Shown here: piece after piece, positions 31,672 through 40,983 of the stretch
Numbering within the stretch: position 1 is the stretch's first letter
Layout of the letters: every line of letters starts with the position of its first letter
Origin: Nocardia sp. BMG111209
Lineage (GTDB): Bacteria; Actinomycetota; Actinomycetes; Mycobacteriales; Mycobacteriaceae
NCBI RefSeq assembly: GCF_000381925.1
Contig: NZ_KB907307.1
Coordinates: forward strand, 2,356,001-2,420,000
Direction of reading: 5' to 3'
Length of the DNA stretch: 64,000 bases
Program-made: the position numbers and the translations under genes
Notes under the pieces: generated by a model
Database searches by the model: none
The model's input: the letters and a program-made list of their open reading frames with translations, nothing else
What the model was told of the DNA's origin: nothing

Positions 31672-31776
31672 CAGTGTCGGCTGCCTACCTCGCGCACACA
31701 ACGCCGGCCACGTTGATTCTCGGTGAATCGACGGTACGCAGGATTCCCGGACCTGTTCCGGTGCGGGAGAAACACC

Positions 31777-31804
31777 GGCCGCCCCACCGAAAGGTGGGGC
31801 GGCC
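31777..31804. terminator. Terminator hairpin for pdxS
   Basis: Perfect 12-bp stem: GGCCGCCCCACC (31777-31788), GAAA loop, GGTGGGGCGGCC (31793-31804). It lies 41 bp past the pdxS stop on its strand, with a short T-rich stretch beyond (TGTTTCTC on the - strand). Confidence 0.85.
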
Positions 31805-31845
31805 GTTACGGTTTCAGATTCCGAGCACCGCCGGGCGAGCGCCGC

Positions 31846-32754
31846 TCACCAGCCGCGCTCGGCGAGCCGGTGCGGCTCCGCGATCTCCTCGACGTTGATG
31901 CCGACCATCGCCTCGCCCAGACCGCGCGACACCTTCGCCAGCACGTCCGGATCGTCGTAGAAGGTGGTGGCCTTCACGATGGCGGCGGCCCGCTGCGCCG
32001 GATTGCCCGATTTGAAGATGCCGGATCCGACGAACACACCCTCCGCGCCGAGTTGCATCATCATCGCGGCGTCGGCCGGGGTCGCGATACCGCCGGCGGT
32101 GAACAGCACCACCGGCAGCTTGCCGGTCGCGGCGATCTCACGCACCAGCTCGTACGGCGCCTGCAACTCCTTCGCGGCGACGAACAGCTCGTCCTCGGGC
32201 AGCGAGCTCAGCCGGCGGATCTCGTCGCGGAGTGTGCGCATATGGGTGGTGGCGTTGGACACGTCGCCGGTGCCGGCCTCACCCTTGGAACGAATCATGG
32301 CCGCGCCCTCGGTGATTCGCCGCAGCGCCTCACCGAGATTGGTGGCGCCGCACACGAACGGCACGGTGAACTGCCACTTGTCGATGTGATGCGCGTAGTC
32401 GGCCGGGGTGAGCACCTCGGACTCGTCGATGTAGTCGACGCCGAGGCTCTGCAGCACCTGCGCCTCCACGAAGTGGCCGATGCGGGCCTTCGCCATGACC
32501 GGGATCGAGACGGCCTCGATGATGCCGTCGATCAGATCCGGATCGCTCATCCGGGCGACACCACCCTGCGCGCGGATATCGGCGGGCACCCGCTCCAGCG
32601 CCATGACAGCGACCGCACCGGCATCCTCGGCGATCTTGGCCTGCTCCGCGGTGACGACGTCCATGATCACGCCACCCTTGAGCATCTCGGCCATACCCCG
32701 CTTGACGCGGGCGGTGCCGGTTCCGGTCTCTCCGGTCGGGGTGGTCTCGGTCAC
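31846..32754 (-). CDS. pdxS: Pyridoxal 5'-phosphate synthase subunit PdxS
   Basis: PdxS (302 residues from GTG 32754) makes PLP from ribose 5-phosphate, glyceraldehyde 3-phosphate and PdxT-derived ammonia. It is highly conserved: [46 protein letters not shown] with the active-site Lys region, and [17 protein letters not shown] use the GTG at 32754 because AGGAG lies six bases upstream; an ATG at 32772 or 32781 is possible. It stands alone on the - strand with its own terminator (31777-31804); pdxT lies 3.3 kb away in the opposite direction. Confidence 0.96.
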   Translation of the reverse strand: MTETTPTGETGTGTARVKRGMAEMLKGGVIMDVVTAEQAKIAEDAGAVAVMALERVPADIRAQGGVARMSDPDLIDGIIEAVSIPVMAKARIGHFVEAQVLQSLGVDYIDESEVLTPADYAHHIDKWQFTVPFVCGATNLGEALRRITEGAAMIRSKGEAGTGDVSNATTHMRTLRDEIRRLSSLPEDELFVAAKELQAPYELVREIAATGKLPVVLFTAGGIATPADAAMMMQLGAEGVFVGSGIFKSGNPAQRAAAIVKATTFYDDPDVLAKVSRGLGEAMVGINVEEIAEPHRLAERGW

Positions 32755-32875
32755 GGCAAACTCCTGGGTCATCGGGGCCAATCGGGATCAGTGCGAATGC
32801 GAACACCCCAATTGTAGGCAGCCCGATCAGGCCACTTGATAGCCAGTTGGACGGCACTGGACCGCCGACCGTAGG

Positions 32876-32916
32876 AGCGGGTGGCCGCCGCGACGATCGG
32901 CGGCTAGCCACCCGCT
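32876..32916. terminator. Hairpin after the small ORF at 32929
   Basis: AGCGGGTGGC (32876-32885) pairs with GCCACCCGCT (32907-32916), with a second inner stem CGCCG (32886-32890) and CGGCG (32898-32902). It lies 13 bp after the stop of the small - strand ORF. No T-run follows on that strand, so it is a structural terminator call only. Confidence 0.55.
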
Positions 32917-32928
32917 ACCCGCGGATCG

Positions 32929-33027
32929 TCAGAGCGGGTCGATCACCAGCAGTGTCGCCCAATAGGTTGCCGCCTCTTCGCCGAGGTAGGGCAGCAGAAA
33001 GTCGTGCAGGATATACGACATCGGCAT
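32929..33027 (-). CDS. Small ORF, 32 residues, strong ribosome site
   Basis: ATG at 33027 begins MPMSYILHDFLLPYLGEEAA and ends TYWATLLVIDPL before the stop at 32929. GGAGGTGAGG lies seven bases before the ATG, an unusually good Shine-Dalgarno for this genome, and a hairpin follows the stop. The peptide has one amphipathic, partly hydrophobic segment that could sit on the membrane. I know of no function. It lies between the Nudix gene (same strand, 115 bp upstream) and pdxS (174 bp downstream). It may be a real micropeptide or the leader of a small regulatory transcript. Confidence 0.55.
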   Translation of the reverse strand: MPMSYILHDFLLPYLGEEAATYWATLLVIDPL

Positions 33028-33142
33028 GGGAACCTCACCTCCATCAGGTCGCCGCCGGCCTCGGCGGCACTATCGCTTCCGACCATAACCGATCGGTCAC
33101 GACGGTGGGCGGTCTCACAGGTTCCGCCCGCTCGGCGCGGAA

Positions 33143-34189
33143 TCAGCGGATGGAACGGACCTGCGGGTCGGTATCGGCCGCCGCGGCGGCCACCGCCTCC
33201 GGCAGCAACCGGTCCAGTTCGTACGGGTAGACCGTCTCGCCGGAGGCGTCCAGTGCGGTGATGTCGGCGGGATCGCACCACTTGTTGCCGCTGATGCTGC
33301 GTCGCTCCAGCACGGTGAAGCTGGCCGGGGACGGATCGAACGAGGCGACCCGGGTGACGAAGAACAGCTCCTCCGAGCGGATCAGCTCCCCGTTGAACGG
33401 GAATACCGCGACCCGGCGCCAGATCGGGCCGCGCAGCGCCGCGGCGTCCACCGTGAGGCCGGTCTCCTCCCACAGTTCGCGCACCGCGGCCGCGCGCAGC
33501 GTCTCTCCCGGTTCCACCCCGCCGCCGACGGTGAACCAGAACGGCACGTCGGGGGTCATCGGATCGCAACCGCGCAGCAACAGCACCCGGCCGGACTCGT
33601 CGAGCAGCACCACCCGCGCCGAGGTGCGGACGGTGTCGACCTCCAGGCCGGTACCCGCGGCGGGGGTGGCCCGTTCGGCGATCTCGAAATAGGTCGGCAG
33701 CGGCGCGGTACCGCCGAGGTGCAGCAGCCGCACCGGCCGGCGGGTGCGCAGCGCGAGCGTGTCGCGGACGGCGTCGTTGTGGAAGCGGCGGGCGATCAGC
33801 ACCCGGGCCTCGGCGTCGGCCAGTTCGGCCACCAGCTGGGTGGGCAGGCCGGTGATGTCGAGCGCCGACAGCGCGGCGGCGAGCTGGTTCTCCGCGGTCT
33901 CGCGATCCGCCCAGTCCGCTCGCTCGGCCCGATCGGCCACGGCGACAAGGCGTTTCGCGCGTTCGGCGACCGCGTCGTCGGGGCTCGCGCCGGCCACCGC
34001 CACGGCGACCGTGCGGGTCACCACCGCCCGCCGGGCCAGCGCGTATTCCAGTGCGTGCCGGGCCTGATCGCCCCGGACGTGCAACCGGTCCAGCCGGTTC
34101 GCGGTCGAGTAGGCCCAGACGCCGACGGCGACCACCACCGCCGCGACCAGGGCGAGGATCAGGATCGAGGTCGCGGAGAAGGTGATCAT
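33143..34189 (-). CDS. Membrane-anchored Nudix hydrolase with LemA-like helical region
   Basis: From the ATG 34189 the product has 348 residues. An N-terminal membrane helix (TSILILALVAAVVVAVGVWAY) is followed by a helical region at about residues 35-125 (LDRLHVRGDQARHALEYALARR), a pattern seen in LemA-like proteins. After a linker comes a Nudix domain whose box fits GX5EX7REXXEEXG near residues 250-272. The order matches the Rv2609c-like gene next to pimA in mycobacteria. Its start overlaps the pimA stop by 4 bp (ATGA), so it is last in the thrS-HIT-pgsA-acyltransferase-pimA run. Its substrate is unknown. Confidence 0.82.
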   Translation of the reverse strand: MITFSATSILILALVAAVVVAVGVWAYSTANRLDRLHVRGDQARHALEYALARRAVVTRTVAVAVAGASPDDAVAERAKRLVAVADRAERADWADRETAENQLAAALSALDITGLPTQLVAELADAEARVLIARRFHNDAVRDTLALRTRRPVRLLHLGGTAPLPTYFEIAERATPAAGTGLEVDTVRTSARVVLLDESGRVLLLRGCDPMTPDVPFWFTVGGGVEPGETLRAAAVRELWEETGLTVDAAALRGPIWRRVAVFPFNGELIRSEELFFVTRVASFDPSPASFTVLERRSISGNKWCDPADITALDASGETVYPYELDRLLPEAVAAAAADTDPQVRSIR

Positions 34190-35310
34190 CCGGCGGTCCG
34201 CACCCGGGCGTCGCCGACGGTCACCGTCTCGTACACCCGCAGAATCTGCTCGGCCACCACGGGCCAATCATATTCGCCCACAACCTGATTCGCAGTGCGG
34301 ATCAGATCGGCCCGCCGTTGCGGGTGGCCGAGCAGATCGTCCAACGCACCCGCCAGCGCGGTCGCGTCGCCCACCGGCACCAGCCGCCCGGCGGTACCGT
34401 CGCGCAGCACCCGGCGGAAGGCGTCGAGATCGCTCGCGACGACCGCGGTACCCGCGGCCATCGCCTCCACCAGCACGATGCCGAAACTCTCGCCGCCGAT
34501 GTTGGGTGCGCAGTAGAGGTCGGCGCTGCGCATCGCCGACGCCTTCTCCGCATCCGACACCTGACCGAGGAAGCGCAGATGACCGGCCAGCTCGCCGGCC
34601 TCGCGGCGCAGCCGGTCCTCGTCGCCGCGCCCGACGATGAGGATCTGCACGTCCGGATGCCGCCGCACCAGCCGCGGCAGCGCGCCGAGCAGTACCGCCA
34701 TCCCCTTGCGCGGCTCGTCGTAGCGGCCGAGGAACAGCACCGTGCCGCCCTCGCGCGGATAGCCGGGCAGCGGCGGCGCGTTCGAGAACGCCTTCACGTC
34801 GACCCCGTTGGGGATCTCCACCGCGTCGCCGCCGAGCGCCTCGACCTGCCAGCGCCGGGCCAGCTCGGAGACGGCGATGCGACCGGCGATCTTCTCGTGG
34901 TAGGGCCGCAGCACCCCCTGGAAGGTGGCCAGCACCAGCGATCGGGTGGTCGAGGTGTGGAAGGTGGCGACGATCGGCCCCTCGGCGATCTTCAGCGCCA
35001 GCATCGACAGGCTCGGCGCGTTCGGCTCGTGGATGTGCAGGACGTCGAAATCGTTGTCGGCGATCCAGCGGCGGATGCGGGTATAGGCCGTGGGCCCGAA
35101 CGACAGTCGCGCGACCGACCCGTTGTAGGGGATGGCGACCGCGCGTCCGGCCGACACCACGAAATCCGGCAGCGGGGTGTCGTCGGCGGCCGGGGCGAGC
35201 ACGCTCACCCGGTGCCCGCGCTCGAGCAACACCTGCGCGAGCTCCACCACGTGCGATTGCACGCCCCCGGGCACATCGAACGAATAGGGGCAGACCATGC
35301 CGATCTTCAT
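34186..35310 (-). CDS. pimA: Phosphatidylinositol mannosyltransferase PimA
   Basis: PimA (374 residues) adds the first mannose from GDP-mannose to phosphatidylinositol on the inner membrane face, the first committed step to PIM, LM and LAM. It is a GT4 (GT-B) enzyme: MVCPYSFDVPGGVQSHVVELA at the N-terminus, HIHEPNAPSLSMLAL, and LFLGRYDEPRKGMAVLLGA. The nucleotide-sugar region NIGGESFGIVLVEAMAAGTAVVASD includes the conserved E-x7-E. Its start overlaps the acyltransferase stop by 4 bp, and it overlaps the Nudix gene. The order thrS-HIT-pgsA-patA-pimA is shared with mycobacteria. Confidence 0.95.
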   Translation of the reverse strand: MKIGMVCPYSFDVPGGVQSHVVELAQVLLERGHRVSVLAPAADDTPLPDFVVSAGRAVAIPYNGSVARLSFGPTAYTRIRRWIADNDFDVLHIHEPNAPSLSMLALKIAEGPIVATFHTSTTRSLVLATFQGVLRPYHEKIAGRIAVSELARRWQVEALGGDAVEIPNGVDVKAFSNAPPLPGYPREGGTVLFLGRYDEPRKGMAVLLGALPRLVRRHPDVQILIVGRGDEDRLRREAGELAGHLRFLGQVSDAEKASAMRSADLYCAPNIGGESFGIVLVEAMAAGTAVVASDLDAFRRVLRDGTAGRLVPVGDATALAGALDDLLGHPQRRADLIRTANQVVGEYDWPVVAEQILRVYETVTVGDARVRTAG

Positions 35311-36311
35311 CGCTGGTCGTCTCCCGCGTTATCGGCCGGATCCTGCGGGGACGGTGTCCGCTGCGCCTGCGCGGTGGCGATGCGGGCGCGGCGCTCGGCC
35401 GACAGGTCGGCCTCCCACAGCGGCTGCAACATGTGCCAATCGGCCGGATGTGCGGCGATGTTCGCGGCGAACCGATCCGCCAGCGCCTGGGTCGCGGCCG
35501 CGATTCCGCCGGACACGTCGACCTCGGGATCGACCCGCACGGCCCAGCCTTCGCGTCCGTCGACGTCGGTGTACCAGGCGTGCACCGGCAGCAGTGCCGC
35601 ACCGGTGTCGACCGCCAGTTTCGCGGCGCCGGCGGGCATCCAGGTCCGCTCGCCGAAGAACGTCACCGGCACGCCGTTCCCGGTGAGGTCGCGCTCCCCC
35701 AGCAGGCAGATCACCCGATTCGCGCGCAGCCGCTCGGCCAGTTGTGTGAACGGCGGCTGCTCGCCACCGGTCAGCGGGAACACCTCGAAACCGAGACTCT
35801 CCCGATAGGCGACGAAGCGCCGGAACAGCGATTCCGGTCGCAGCCGCTCGGCGACCGTCGAGAAGGTGCCGTAATGCTGTGCCAGCCACAGCCCGGCCAT
35901 ATCCCAGTTGCCGGAGTGCGGCAGCACCAAGATCCCCCCGCGGCCCGCCGCCAGTGCCGTATCCAGCCGGTAGATGTTCTCCACCGGCGGCATCCGATCC
36001 GGTGCGGTGATCGCCGCATGATCCATCGACGGCAGCCGGAACGCCTCTCGCCAGTACCGTGCGTAGGAACGCATACTCGCCTGGATCAGCTCGTCGGGCA
36101 CCGCCATCGGCGAGACCCCCAGCACCCGGGAAAGGTTGCGGCGCAATTGATTCGGGGTGCCGTCGCGGTGCGCGGCCCGATTCGCCCGGCGGCCCGCCCA
36201 GTTGCCGCCCGCGTCGAACAGCCGGCGCGCGGTGCCCTCCGGCAGGCCCCGGATCAGCCGCCACCCGGCCGCGTACGCTCGATCCGTCAGCGCGGCTTTC
36301 ATCTCCGTCAT
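35307..36311 (-). CDS. patA: Phosphatidylinositol mannoside acyltransferase (PatA-type)
   Basis: The 334-residue protein belongs to the LpxL/HtrB-type acyltransferases. It has the catalytic H-x4-D motif in LPHSGNWDMAGLW, the later GERDLTGNGVPVTFFGER, and the C-terminal RF-rich end. In the PIM pathway this enzyme palmitoylates the mannose of PIM1/PIM2 using acyl-CoA. It overlaps pimA by 4 bp and follows pgsA by 9 bp. The start at 36311 (MTEMKAAL) is used; a start at 36302 is possible. Confidence 0.92.
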   Translation of the reverse strand: MTEMKAALTDRAYAAGWRLIRGLPEGTARRLFDAGGNWAGRRANRAAHRDGTPNQLRRNLSRVLGVSPMAVPDELIQASMRSYARYWREAFRLPSMDHAAITAPDRMPPVENIYRLDTALAAGRGGILVLPHSGNWDMAGLWLAQHYGTFSTVAERLRPESLFRRFVAYRESLGFEVFPLTGGEQPPFTQLAERLRANRVICLLGERDLTGNGVPVTFFGERTWMPAGAAKLAVDTGAALLPVHAWYTDVDGREGWAVRVDPEVDVSGGIAAATQALADRFAANIAAHPADWHMLQPLWEADLSAERRARIATAQAQRTPSPQDPADNAGDDQR

Positions 36312-36320
36312 CGCCGCCGC

Positions 36321-36992
36321 CTAGTTCGTCGGCCCGGGCTCGACTTTGCCCACCGGGGCGATCACCTCGCGTGCGCCCGCCGAATTCCGCACCGCCAGTA
36401 CCCGCTGGAACACCGTGACGATACTGAGCACGGCCAGGATGTACATCGCCACATAGACCGCGTAGGTCAGCCAGTCGATGCCGAAATAACCGCCGATACC
36501 GGTGAATCCGGCACCGACGAGCACGATCACCAGCCGGTCCGGGCGCTCGATCAGCCCACCGTCGGCGGACAGCCCGCTGGCCTCGGCGCGGGCCTTCGCG
36601 TACGAGATGACCTGCGAGGTCACCAGCACCACGAGGGTCGCCACGAACAGGTGCTTGCTGTGCTCGTGGTACACCGACCAGCAGGCCAGCGAGGCGAAGA
36701 TCGCGCCGTCGGCCACCCGGTCACAGGTGGCGTCCAGAACGGCGCCGTAACGTGTGCCGCCGCCGCGCGCGCGGGCCATCGCCCCGTCGAGCATGTCGAA
36801 CATGACGAACAACCAGATCACCATCGTTCCCCAGAACAGGTGATCGGTCGGGAACAGCGTCACCGCGGCGGCGATCGAGGCGGTGGTGCCGATCACCGTC
36901 ATCGCGTCCGGCGTGAGCCCGGTGCCGACCAGCGCCCGGCCCAGCGGCGCGGTCGCCTTGGCGAAGGTCTCGCGACCGAAGAAGCTCAGCAC
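36321..36992 (-). CDS. pgsA: Phosphatidylinositol (phosphate) synthase, CDP-alcohol phosphotransferase
   Basis: The 223-residue membrane protein has the CDP-alcohol phosphotransferase signature D-x2-DG-x2-AR-x8-G-x3-D-x3-D in FDMLDGAMARARGGG followed by TRYGAVLDATCDR. Six membrane segments are visible. In actinobacteria this position between the HIT gene and patA is the phosphatidylinositol phosphate synthase (PgsA1), which feeds PimA. It starts at the GTG 36992, touching the HIT gene's stop. Confidence 0.93.
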   Translation of the reverse strand: MLSFFGRETFAKATAPLGRALVGTGLTPDAMTVIGTTASIAAAVTLFPTDHLFWGTMVIWLFVMFDMLDGAMARARGGGTRYGAVLDATCDRVADGAIFASLACWSVYHEHSKHLFVATLVVLVTSQVISYAKARAEASGLSADGGLIERPDRLVIVLVGAGFTGIGGYFGIDWLTYAVYVAMYILAVLSIVTVFQRVLAVRNSAGAREVIAPVGKVEPGPTN

Positions 36993-37616
36993 CTACCTCT
37001 CCTCCCAGGCTTCCGCGAGCAGTGCCCGGGTCTCCCGCAGCAACTGCGGCATCACCTTCACCCCGCCGACGACGGTGATGAAATTCGCGTCGCCACCCCA
37101 GCGCGGCACGATGTGCTGATGCAGATGGTCGGCGAGCGAACCGCCGGCCACGCCGCCGAGGTTCAGGCCGACGTTGAATCCGGCCGGGCGCGACACCTTC
37201 TTCATCACCCGGATCGCCTGCTGGGTGAAGGCCATGAGCTCGGTGCTCTCGTCGAGGGTGAGATCCTCGAGGTCGGCGACGCGGCGGTACGGCACCACCA
37301 TCATGTGGCCGGGGTTGTACGGGTACAGGTTCAGCACCGCGTACACCCACTGCCCGCGCGCGATCACCAGGCCGTCCTCGTCGGACATCTTCGGAATTTC
37401 GATGAACGGATGCCCGGACTTACCCGAATCGCCCGCCGGTTCCCGGTTTTCGCCCTCGCGCTCGGCGATCGCACCGGTGATGTACGACATCCGATAGGGA
37501 GTCCACAACCGCTGCAACCGATCCGGCTCGCCGACGCCCCGGTCGACGATGCTCCCGGCCGACTCCGCGGCCGAATCGGCCCGGGCGGCAGCCTGTTCCA
37601 CAGTGCGCTCGCTCAT
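36993..37616 (-). CDS. HIT-domain protein (AP4A phosphorylase-like)
   Basis: The 207-residue protein has a HIT domain with the HxHxHxx motif in LADHLHQHIVPRWGGDANF. Upstream are YPYNPGHMMVVPYRRVADL and GFNVGLNLGGVAGGSL, as in Rv2613c, an AP4A phosphorylase. A disordered N-terminus of about 35 residues precedes RLQRLWTPYRMSYI. It lies between thrS (30-bp gap) and pgsA, the same order as in M. tuberculosis. Cleavage of dinucleoside polyphosphates, by-products of tRNA synthetases such as the neighbouring ThrRS, is the likely role. Confidence 0.9.
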   Translation of the reverse strand: MSERTVEQAAARADSAAESAGSIVDRGVGEPDRLQRLWTPYRMSYITGAIAEREGENREPAGDSGKSGHPFIEIPKMSDEDGLVIARGQWVYAVLNLYPYNPGHMMVVPYRRVADLEDLTLDESTELMAFTQQAIRVMKKVSRPAGFNVGLNLGGVAGGSLADHLHQHIVPRWGGDANFITVVGGVKVMPQLLRETRALLAEAWEER

Positions 37617-37645
37617 ACCCCATCCTGTGTCCGGCGGGCGGTCAT

Positions 37646-39700
37646 TCAGGAACCCTTCCGGATCTCGAAACCCTCCGCGGTGGGCGAGGTATTCTCCCGC
37701 CGTTGGATCCAGTCCACCACAGTGGCCACCGCATCGGCGACCGGCACACCGTTGACCTGGGTGCCGTCGCGGAACCGGAAGCTCACCGCGCCGGCGGCGA
37801 CATCGCGCTCGCCGGCCAGCAGCATGAACGGCACCTTCTGCGCGGTGTGGTTGAAGATCTTCTTCTGCATCCGGTCGTCGCTGCGGTCGACCTCGGCGCG
37901 CACGCCCGCGGCCTTCAACCGCGCCACGACCTGGTCCAGATGCGGTACGAAGGTGTCGGCCACCGGGATGGCGACCACCTGCGCCGGGGCCAGCCAGGCC
38001 GGGAAGGCGCCCGCGTAGTGCTCGGTGAGCACACCGAAGAACCGCTCGATCGACCCGAACAGCGCGCGGTGGATCATCACCGGGCGCTTCTTGGTGCCGT
38101 CGTTGGCGGTGTACTCCAGTTCGAACAGCTCCGGCTCGAAGAAGTCCAGCTGGATGGTCGACATCTGCCAGGTGCGGCCGAGGGCGTCCTTGGCCTGCAC
38201 CGAGATCTTGGGACCGTAGAACGCGGCGCCGCCCGGATCCGGCACCAGTTGCAGACCCGACGCCTCGGCGACCTGACGCAGGGTCTCGGTCGCCTCCTCC
38301 CAGACATCGTCGGCGCCGACGTACTTCTTCGGATCCTTGGTCGACAGCTCCAGATAGAAGTCGTCGAGGCCGTAGTCCTTCAGCAGGTCGAGGACGAAGT
38401 TCAGGATGGTGGTCAGTTCCTCCTGCACCTGTTCCTGGGTGCAGTAGATGTGCGAATCGTCCTGGGTGAAGCCGCGGGCGCGGGTCAGGCCGTGCACCAC
38501 GCCGGACTTCTCGTACCGGTACACCGAGCCGAATTCGAACAGCCGCAGCGGCAGCTCCCGGTACGACCGGCCGCGGGACCGGTAGATCAGGTTGTGCATC
38601 GGGCAGTTCATCGGCTTGACGTAGTAGTCCTGGCCGGGCTTGCGGACGGTGCCGTCCTCGTTGTACTCCGCGTCCAGATGCATGGGCGGGAACATGCCGT
38701 CGGCGTACCACTCGAGATGTTTGGAGGTCTCGAACAGATGCGCCTTGGTGAGGTGCGGGGTGTTGACGAACTCGTAGCCGCCCTCGACGTGGCGCTGCCG
38801 CGAGTAGTCCTCCATCTCCTTGCGGATGATGCCGCCCTTGGGGTGGAACACCGGCAGGCCCGAGCCCAGCTCGTCCGGGAAGGAGAACAGGTCCAGCTCC
38901 AGGCCCAGCTTGCGATGGTCGCGCTTCTCGGCCTCGGCCAGCATGGCCAGGTACTCGTCCTGGGCCTCCGGCGATTCCCAGGCGGTGCCGTAGACGCGCT
39001 GCAGACCCTCGCGGTCCTGGTCGCCGCGCCAGTAGGCGGCCGAGCTGCGGGTCAGCTTGAAGGCCGGGATGTACTTGGTGGTCGGGCAGTGCGGGCCGCG
39101 GCACAGGTCGGCCCAGATCCGCTCGCCGGTGCGCGGGTCGAGGTTGTCGTAGATGGTCAGCTCGTTGCCGCCGACCTCCATGACCTCCGGATCGTCGATA
39201 CCGGACTTGTCGGAGATCAGTTCGAGCTTGAACGGCTCCTTCGCCAGCTCGACCCGGGCCTCCTCGACCTCGACCACGCGGCGCGAAAACCGTTGCGCGC
39301 CTTTGATGATCTTCTTCATCCGGGACTCGAGCTTGGCCAGATCCTCGGGGGTGAAGGGGCGGTCGACCTGGAAGTCGTAGTAGAAGCCGTCCTTGATGAA
39401 CGGACCGATGCCCAGGCGGGCGCCGGGGAACTCCTGCTGGACGGCCTGGGCCAGCACATGTGCGGTGGAGTGCCGGATCACGTTGCGGCCGTCCGGGGAA
39501 CCGGCCGCGATCGGCTCGACCTCGACATCGGTGTCGGGGGTCCAGGACAGATCCTTGAGATTGCCCTCCGGATCGCGGACGACGATCACCGCGTCGGGGC
39601 CCTTGTTCGGCAGTTCCGCCTCGCGCAGCGCGGCGCCCGCCGTCGTCCCGGCCGGCACCCGAACGAGGGCGGCTGGGTCGGTGCGGGCTGAGGTGGTCAC
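37646..39700 (-). CDS. thrS: Threonyl-tRNA synthetase
   Basis: ThrRS, 684 residues from the GTG 39700 (AGGAGAG eight bases upstream). Domains in order: a TGS domain ([20 protein letters not shown]); the editing domain with [12 protein letters not shown] (HxxxH) and the later Cys of the SADLC... region ([11 protein letters not shown]); the class II catalytic core ([32 protein letters not shown]); and the C-terminal anticodon-binding domain ([14 protein letters not shown]). It heads the run thrS-HIT-pgsA-patA-pimA-Nudix. I saw no clear T-box in the upstream 200 bp. Confidence 0.97.
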   Translation of the reverse strand: MTTSARTDPAALVRVPAGTTAGAALREAELPNKGPDAVIVVRDPEGNLKDLSWTPDTDVEVEPIAAGSPDGRNVIRHSTAHVLAQAVQQEFPGARLGIGPFIKDGFYYDFQVDRPFTPEDLAKLESRMKKIIKGAQRFSRRVVEVEEARVELAKEPFKLELISDKSGIDDPEVMEVGGNELTIYDNLDPRTGERIWADLCRGPHCPTTKYIPAFKLTRSSAAYWRGDQDREGLQRVYGTAWESPEAQDEYLAMLAEAEKRDHRKLGLELDLFSFPDELGSGLPVFHPKGGIIRKEMEDYSRQRHVEGGYEFVNTPHLTKAHLFETSKHLEWYADGMFPPMHLDAEYNEDGTVRKPGQDYYVKPMNCPMHNLIYRSRGRSYRELPLRLFEFGSVYRYEKSGVVHGLTRARGFTQDDSHIYCTQEQVQEELTTILNFVLDLLKDYGLDDFYLELSTKDPKKYVGADDVWEEATETLRQVAEASGLQLVPDPGGAAFYGPKISVQAKDALGRTWQMSTIQLDFFEPELFELEYTANDGTKKRPVMIHRALFGSIERFFGVLTEHYAGAFPAWLAPAQVVAIPVADTFVPHLDQVVARLKAAGVRAEVDRSDDRMQKKIFNHTAQKVPFMLLAGERDVAAGAVSFRFRDGTQVNGVPVADAVATVVDWIQRRENTSPTAEGFEIRKGS

Positions 39701-39914
39701 GGCTGCGCTCTCCTTGGCAGTGTTGGGCGGGCGTGCTGCCCGCATGGTTCGGACGGGTGGTGACCCGCCCGGCGGACCCGGTACCGGGCCCGGCCGGTGG
39801 TGCATTCGGTCCGGCGCGACCATGCTATCCGGCGCCTACGACGGATGCGCCGATGGACCGCATCTCGCACCCGGTAGCCCGGCGAAACGTCGCAACCGGG
39901 CGGGGATCCGGCGG

Positions 39915-40685
39915 TCAGCCGCGCGTGGCCAGCGCCGTCAGCAGTTCCAGCCGCTGCGCGGCAGGCCGTTTCGGGCAGCTGGTGCACATCTGGCAGCCGG
40001 ACACCTCGTACACGAGGCAGCACGAGATGCGCCGCACGAAGGTCCGGCCGCCGGCATCGGTGAAGCGCGGCACCGGCAGTTGCCCCGCGACCTCCGCGGC
40101 CAGCCGGGTTCCGGCCTCCGGCGCACCGGCGTCGAGGGCCCGGTTGCCGATGGCATCGGCGACGATCGCCCACAGCGACGGCACACCCGCGCCGGAGACC
40201 TCGGCGACCACCGGAATGATGCGGCCCAGCGTCTCCCGCAGCGTCGCACCGACCGTCGAGGTCTCCGGCGCGGGCGTCACAGTCTCCGGCGCCGGTGTCC
40301 CGGGCGTCGCACCGGTGCTGTCCGCGGCTGCGCACGATTGCTCGGCGGAGGCGAGTTCATCTGCCGTGCAACGACTTTCGACCGGCTGGGCCGTGCGTGC
40401 CGGCGCCGCCGGATCCGGGAACACCCGCTCGATGCCCCCGTCCGGGCGCACCTCGCAGACGAGGCGCTCCAACTGCGGATCCGGCGCGGGCCGGTTCTCC
40501 GCGTAGGCGGTGGCGATCGGATCGACCAGCGACGAGGCGGCCATGCACCACCACAGCGTGCCGGACACCCGCGAATTACCCGTCCCCCACGAGATGCCCA
40601 TATCGGCGATCCGCTCTCCCAGCCACTCCGGCCGGGTGAGTGCCACGCCGGGCACCAGGGTCTCGGACACCGCCGCCATCTCCAT
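39915..40685 (-). CDS. FhuF-like [2Fe-2S] siderophore-iron reductase
   Basis: The product (about 256 residues) ends in the FhuF cluster motif: VRRISCCLVYEVSGCQMCTSC, giving C-C-x8-C-x2-C for an unusual [2Fe-2S] cluster. The N-terminal part (VALTRPEWLGERIADMGISW, TLWWCMAASSLVDP) matches FhuF-like proteins, which reduce ferric siderophore iron in the cytosol. A Thr/Pro/Ala-rich linker (TGATPGTPAPET) lies in the middle. The start is uncertain: I choose 40685, where a GGAG lies upstream; 40700 and 40679 are alternatives. Confidence 0.82.
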   Translation of the reverse strand: MEMAAVSETLVPGVALTRPEWLGERIADMGISWGTGNSRVSGTLWWCMAASSLVDPIATAYAENRPAPDPQLERLVCEVRPDGGIERVFPDPAAPARTAQPVESRCTADELASAEQSCAAADSTGATPGTPAPETVTPAPETSTVGATLRETLGRIIPVVAEVSGAGVPSLWAIVADAIGNRALDAGAPEAGTRLAAEVAGQLPVPRFTDAGGRTFVRRISCCLVYEVSGCQMCTSCPKRPAAQRLELLTALATRG

Positions 40686-40937
40686 CCGACTCCGATCCAT
40701 CGAAGTTGCGCCTGACACCAGCCTGGCACGACCACGTCCGCCCGAGCCAGGAGTTTTCCGCCATTGCGGCGATACCACCCGCACCGGGAGGCCGCCGACC
40801 AGCGTAGGTCGTCCCCGACCCCGACACCCGGTCGCCACGCCAGCAAGCCTGTCCGATTACGCACGTTCGCCGCCTTGTCCGGCACCGCACACCGGTACGC
40901 ACCGCAGCACCGCGGTGGGTCTACACCCCGGTGACGG

Positions 40938-40974
40938 CGCGAGTCCGCCCGACCCCTCGGCGGGCGGACTCGCG
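40938..40974. terminator. Terminator after SulP-carbonic anhydrase gene 1
   Basis: CGCGAGTCCGCCCG (40938-40951) and CGGGCGGACTCGCG (40961-40974) form a perfect 14-bp stem with a 9-base loop, 10 bp past the stop at 40984 on the - strand. Confidence 0.8.
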
Positions 40975-40983
40975 GCGACCGAA

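Noticed and set aside
30976..31701. Long - strand frame rich in poly-Ala, and a + strand Gly-Ser frame at 31453-31716
   Set aside because: Both are readings of the AGCGGC repeat and the regulator gene in other frames. Composition is explained by the repeat, and no start or ribosome site supports them.
39701..39914. T-box riboswitch upstream of thrS
   Set aside because: I looked for the T-box sequence with an antiterminator hairpin and specifier. Some GC dyads exist but no T-box core is seen.
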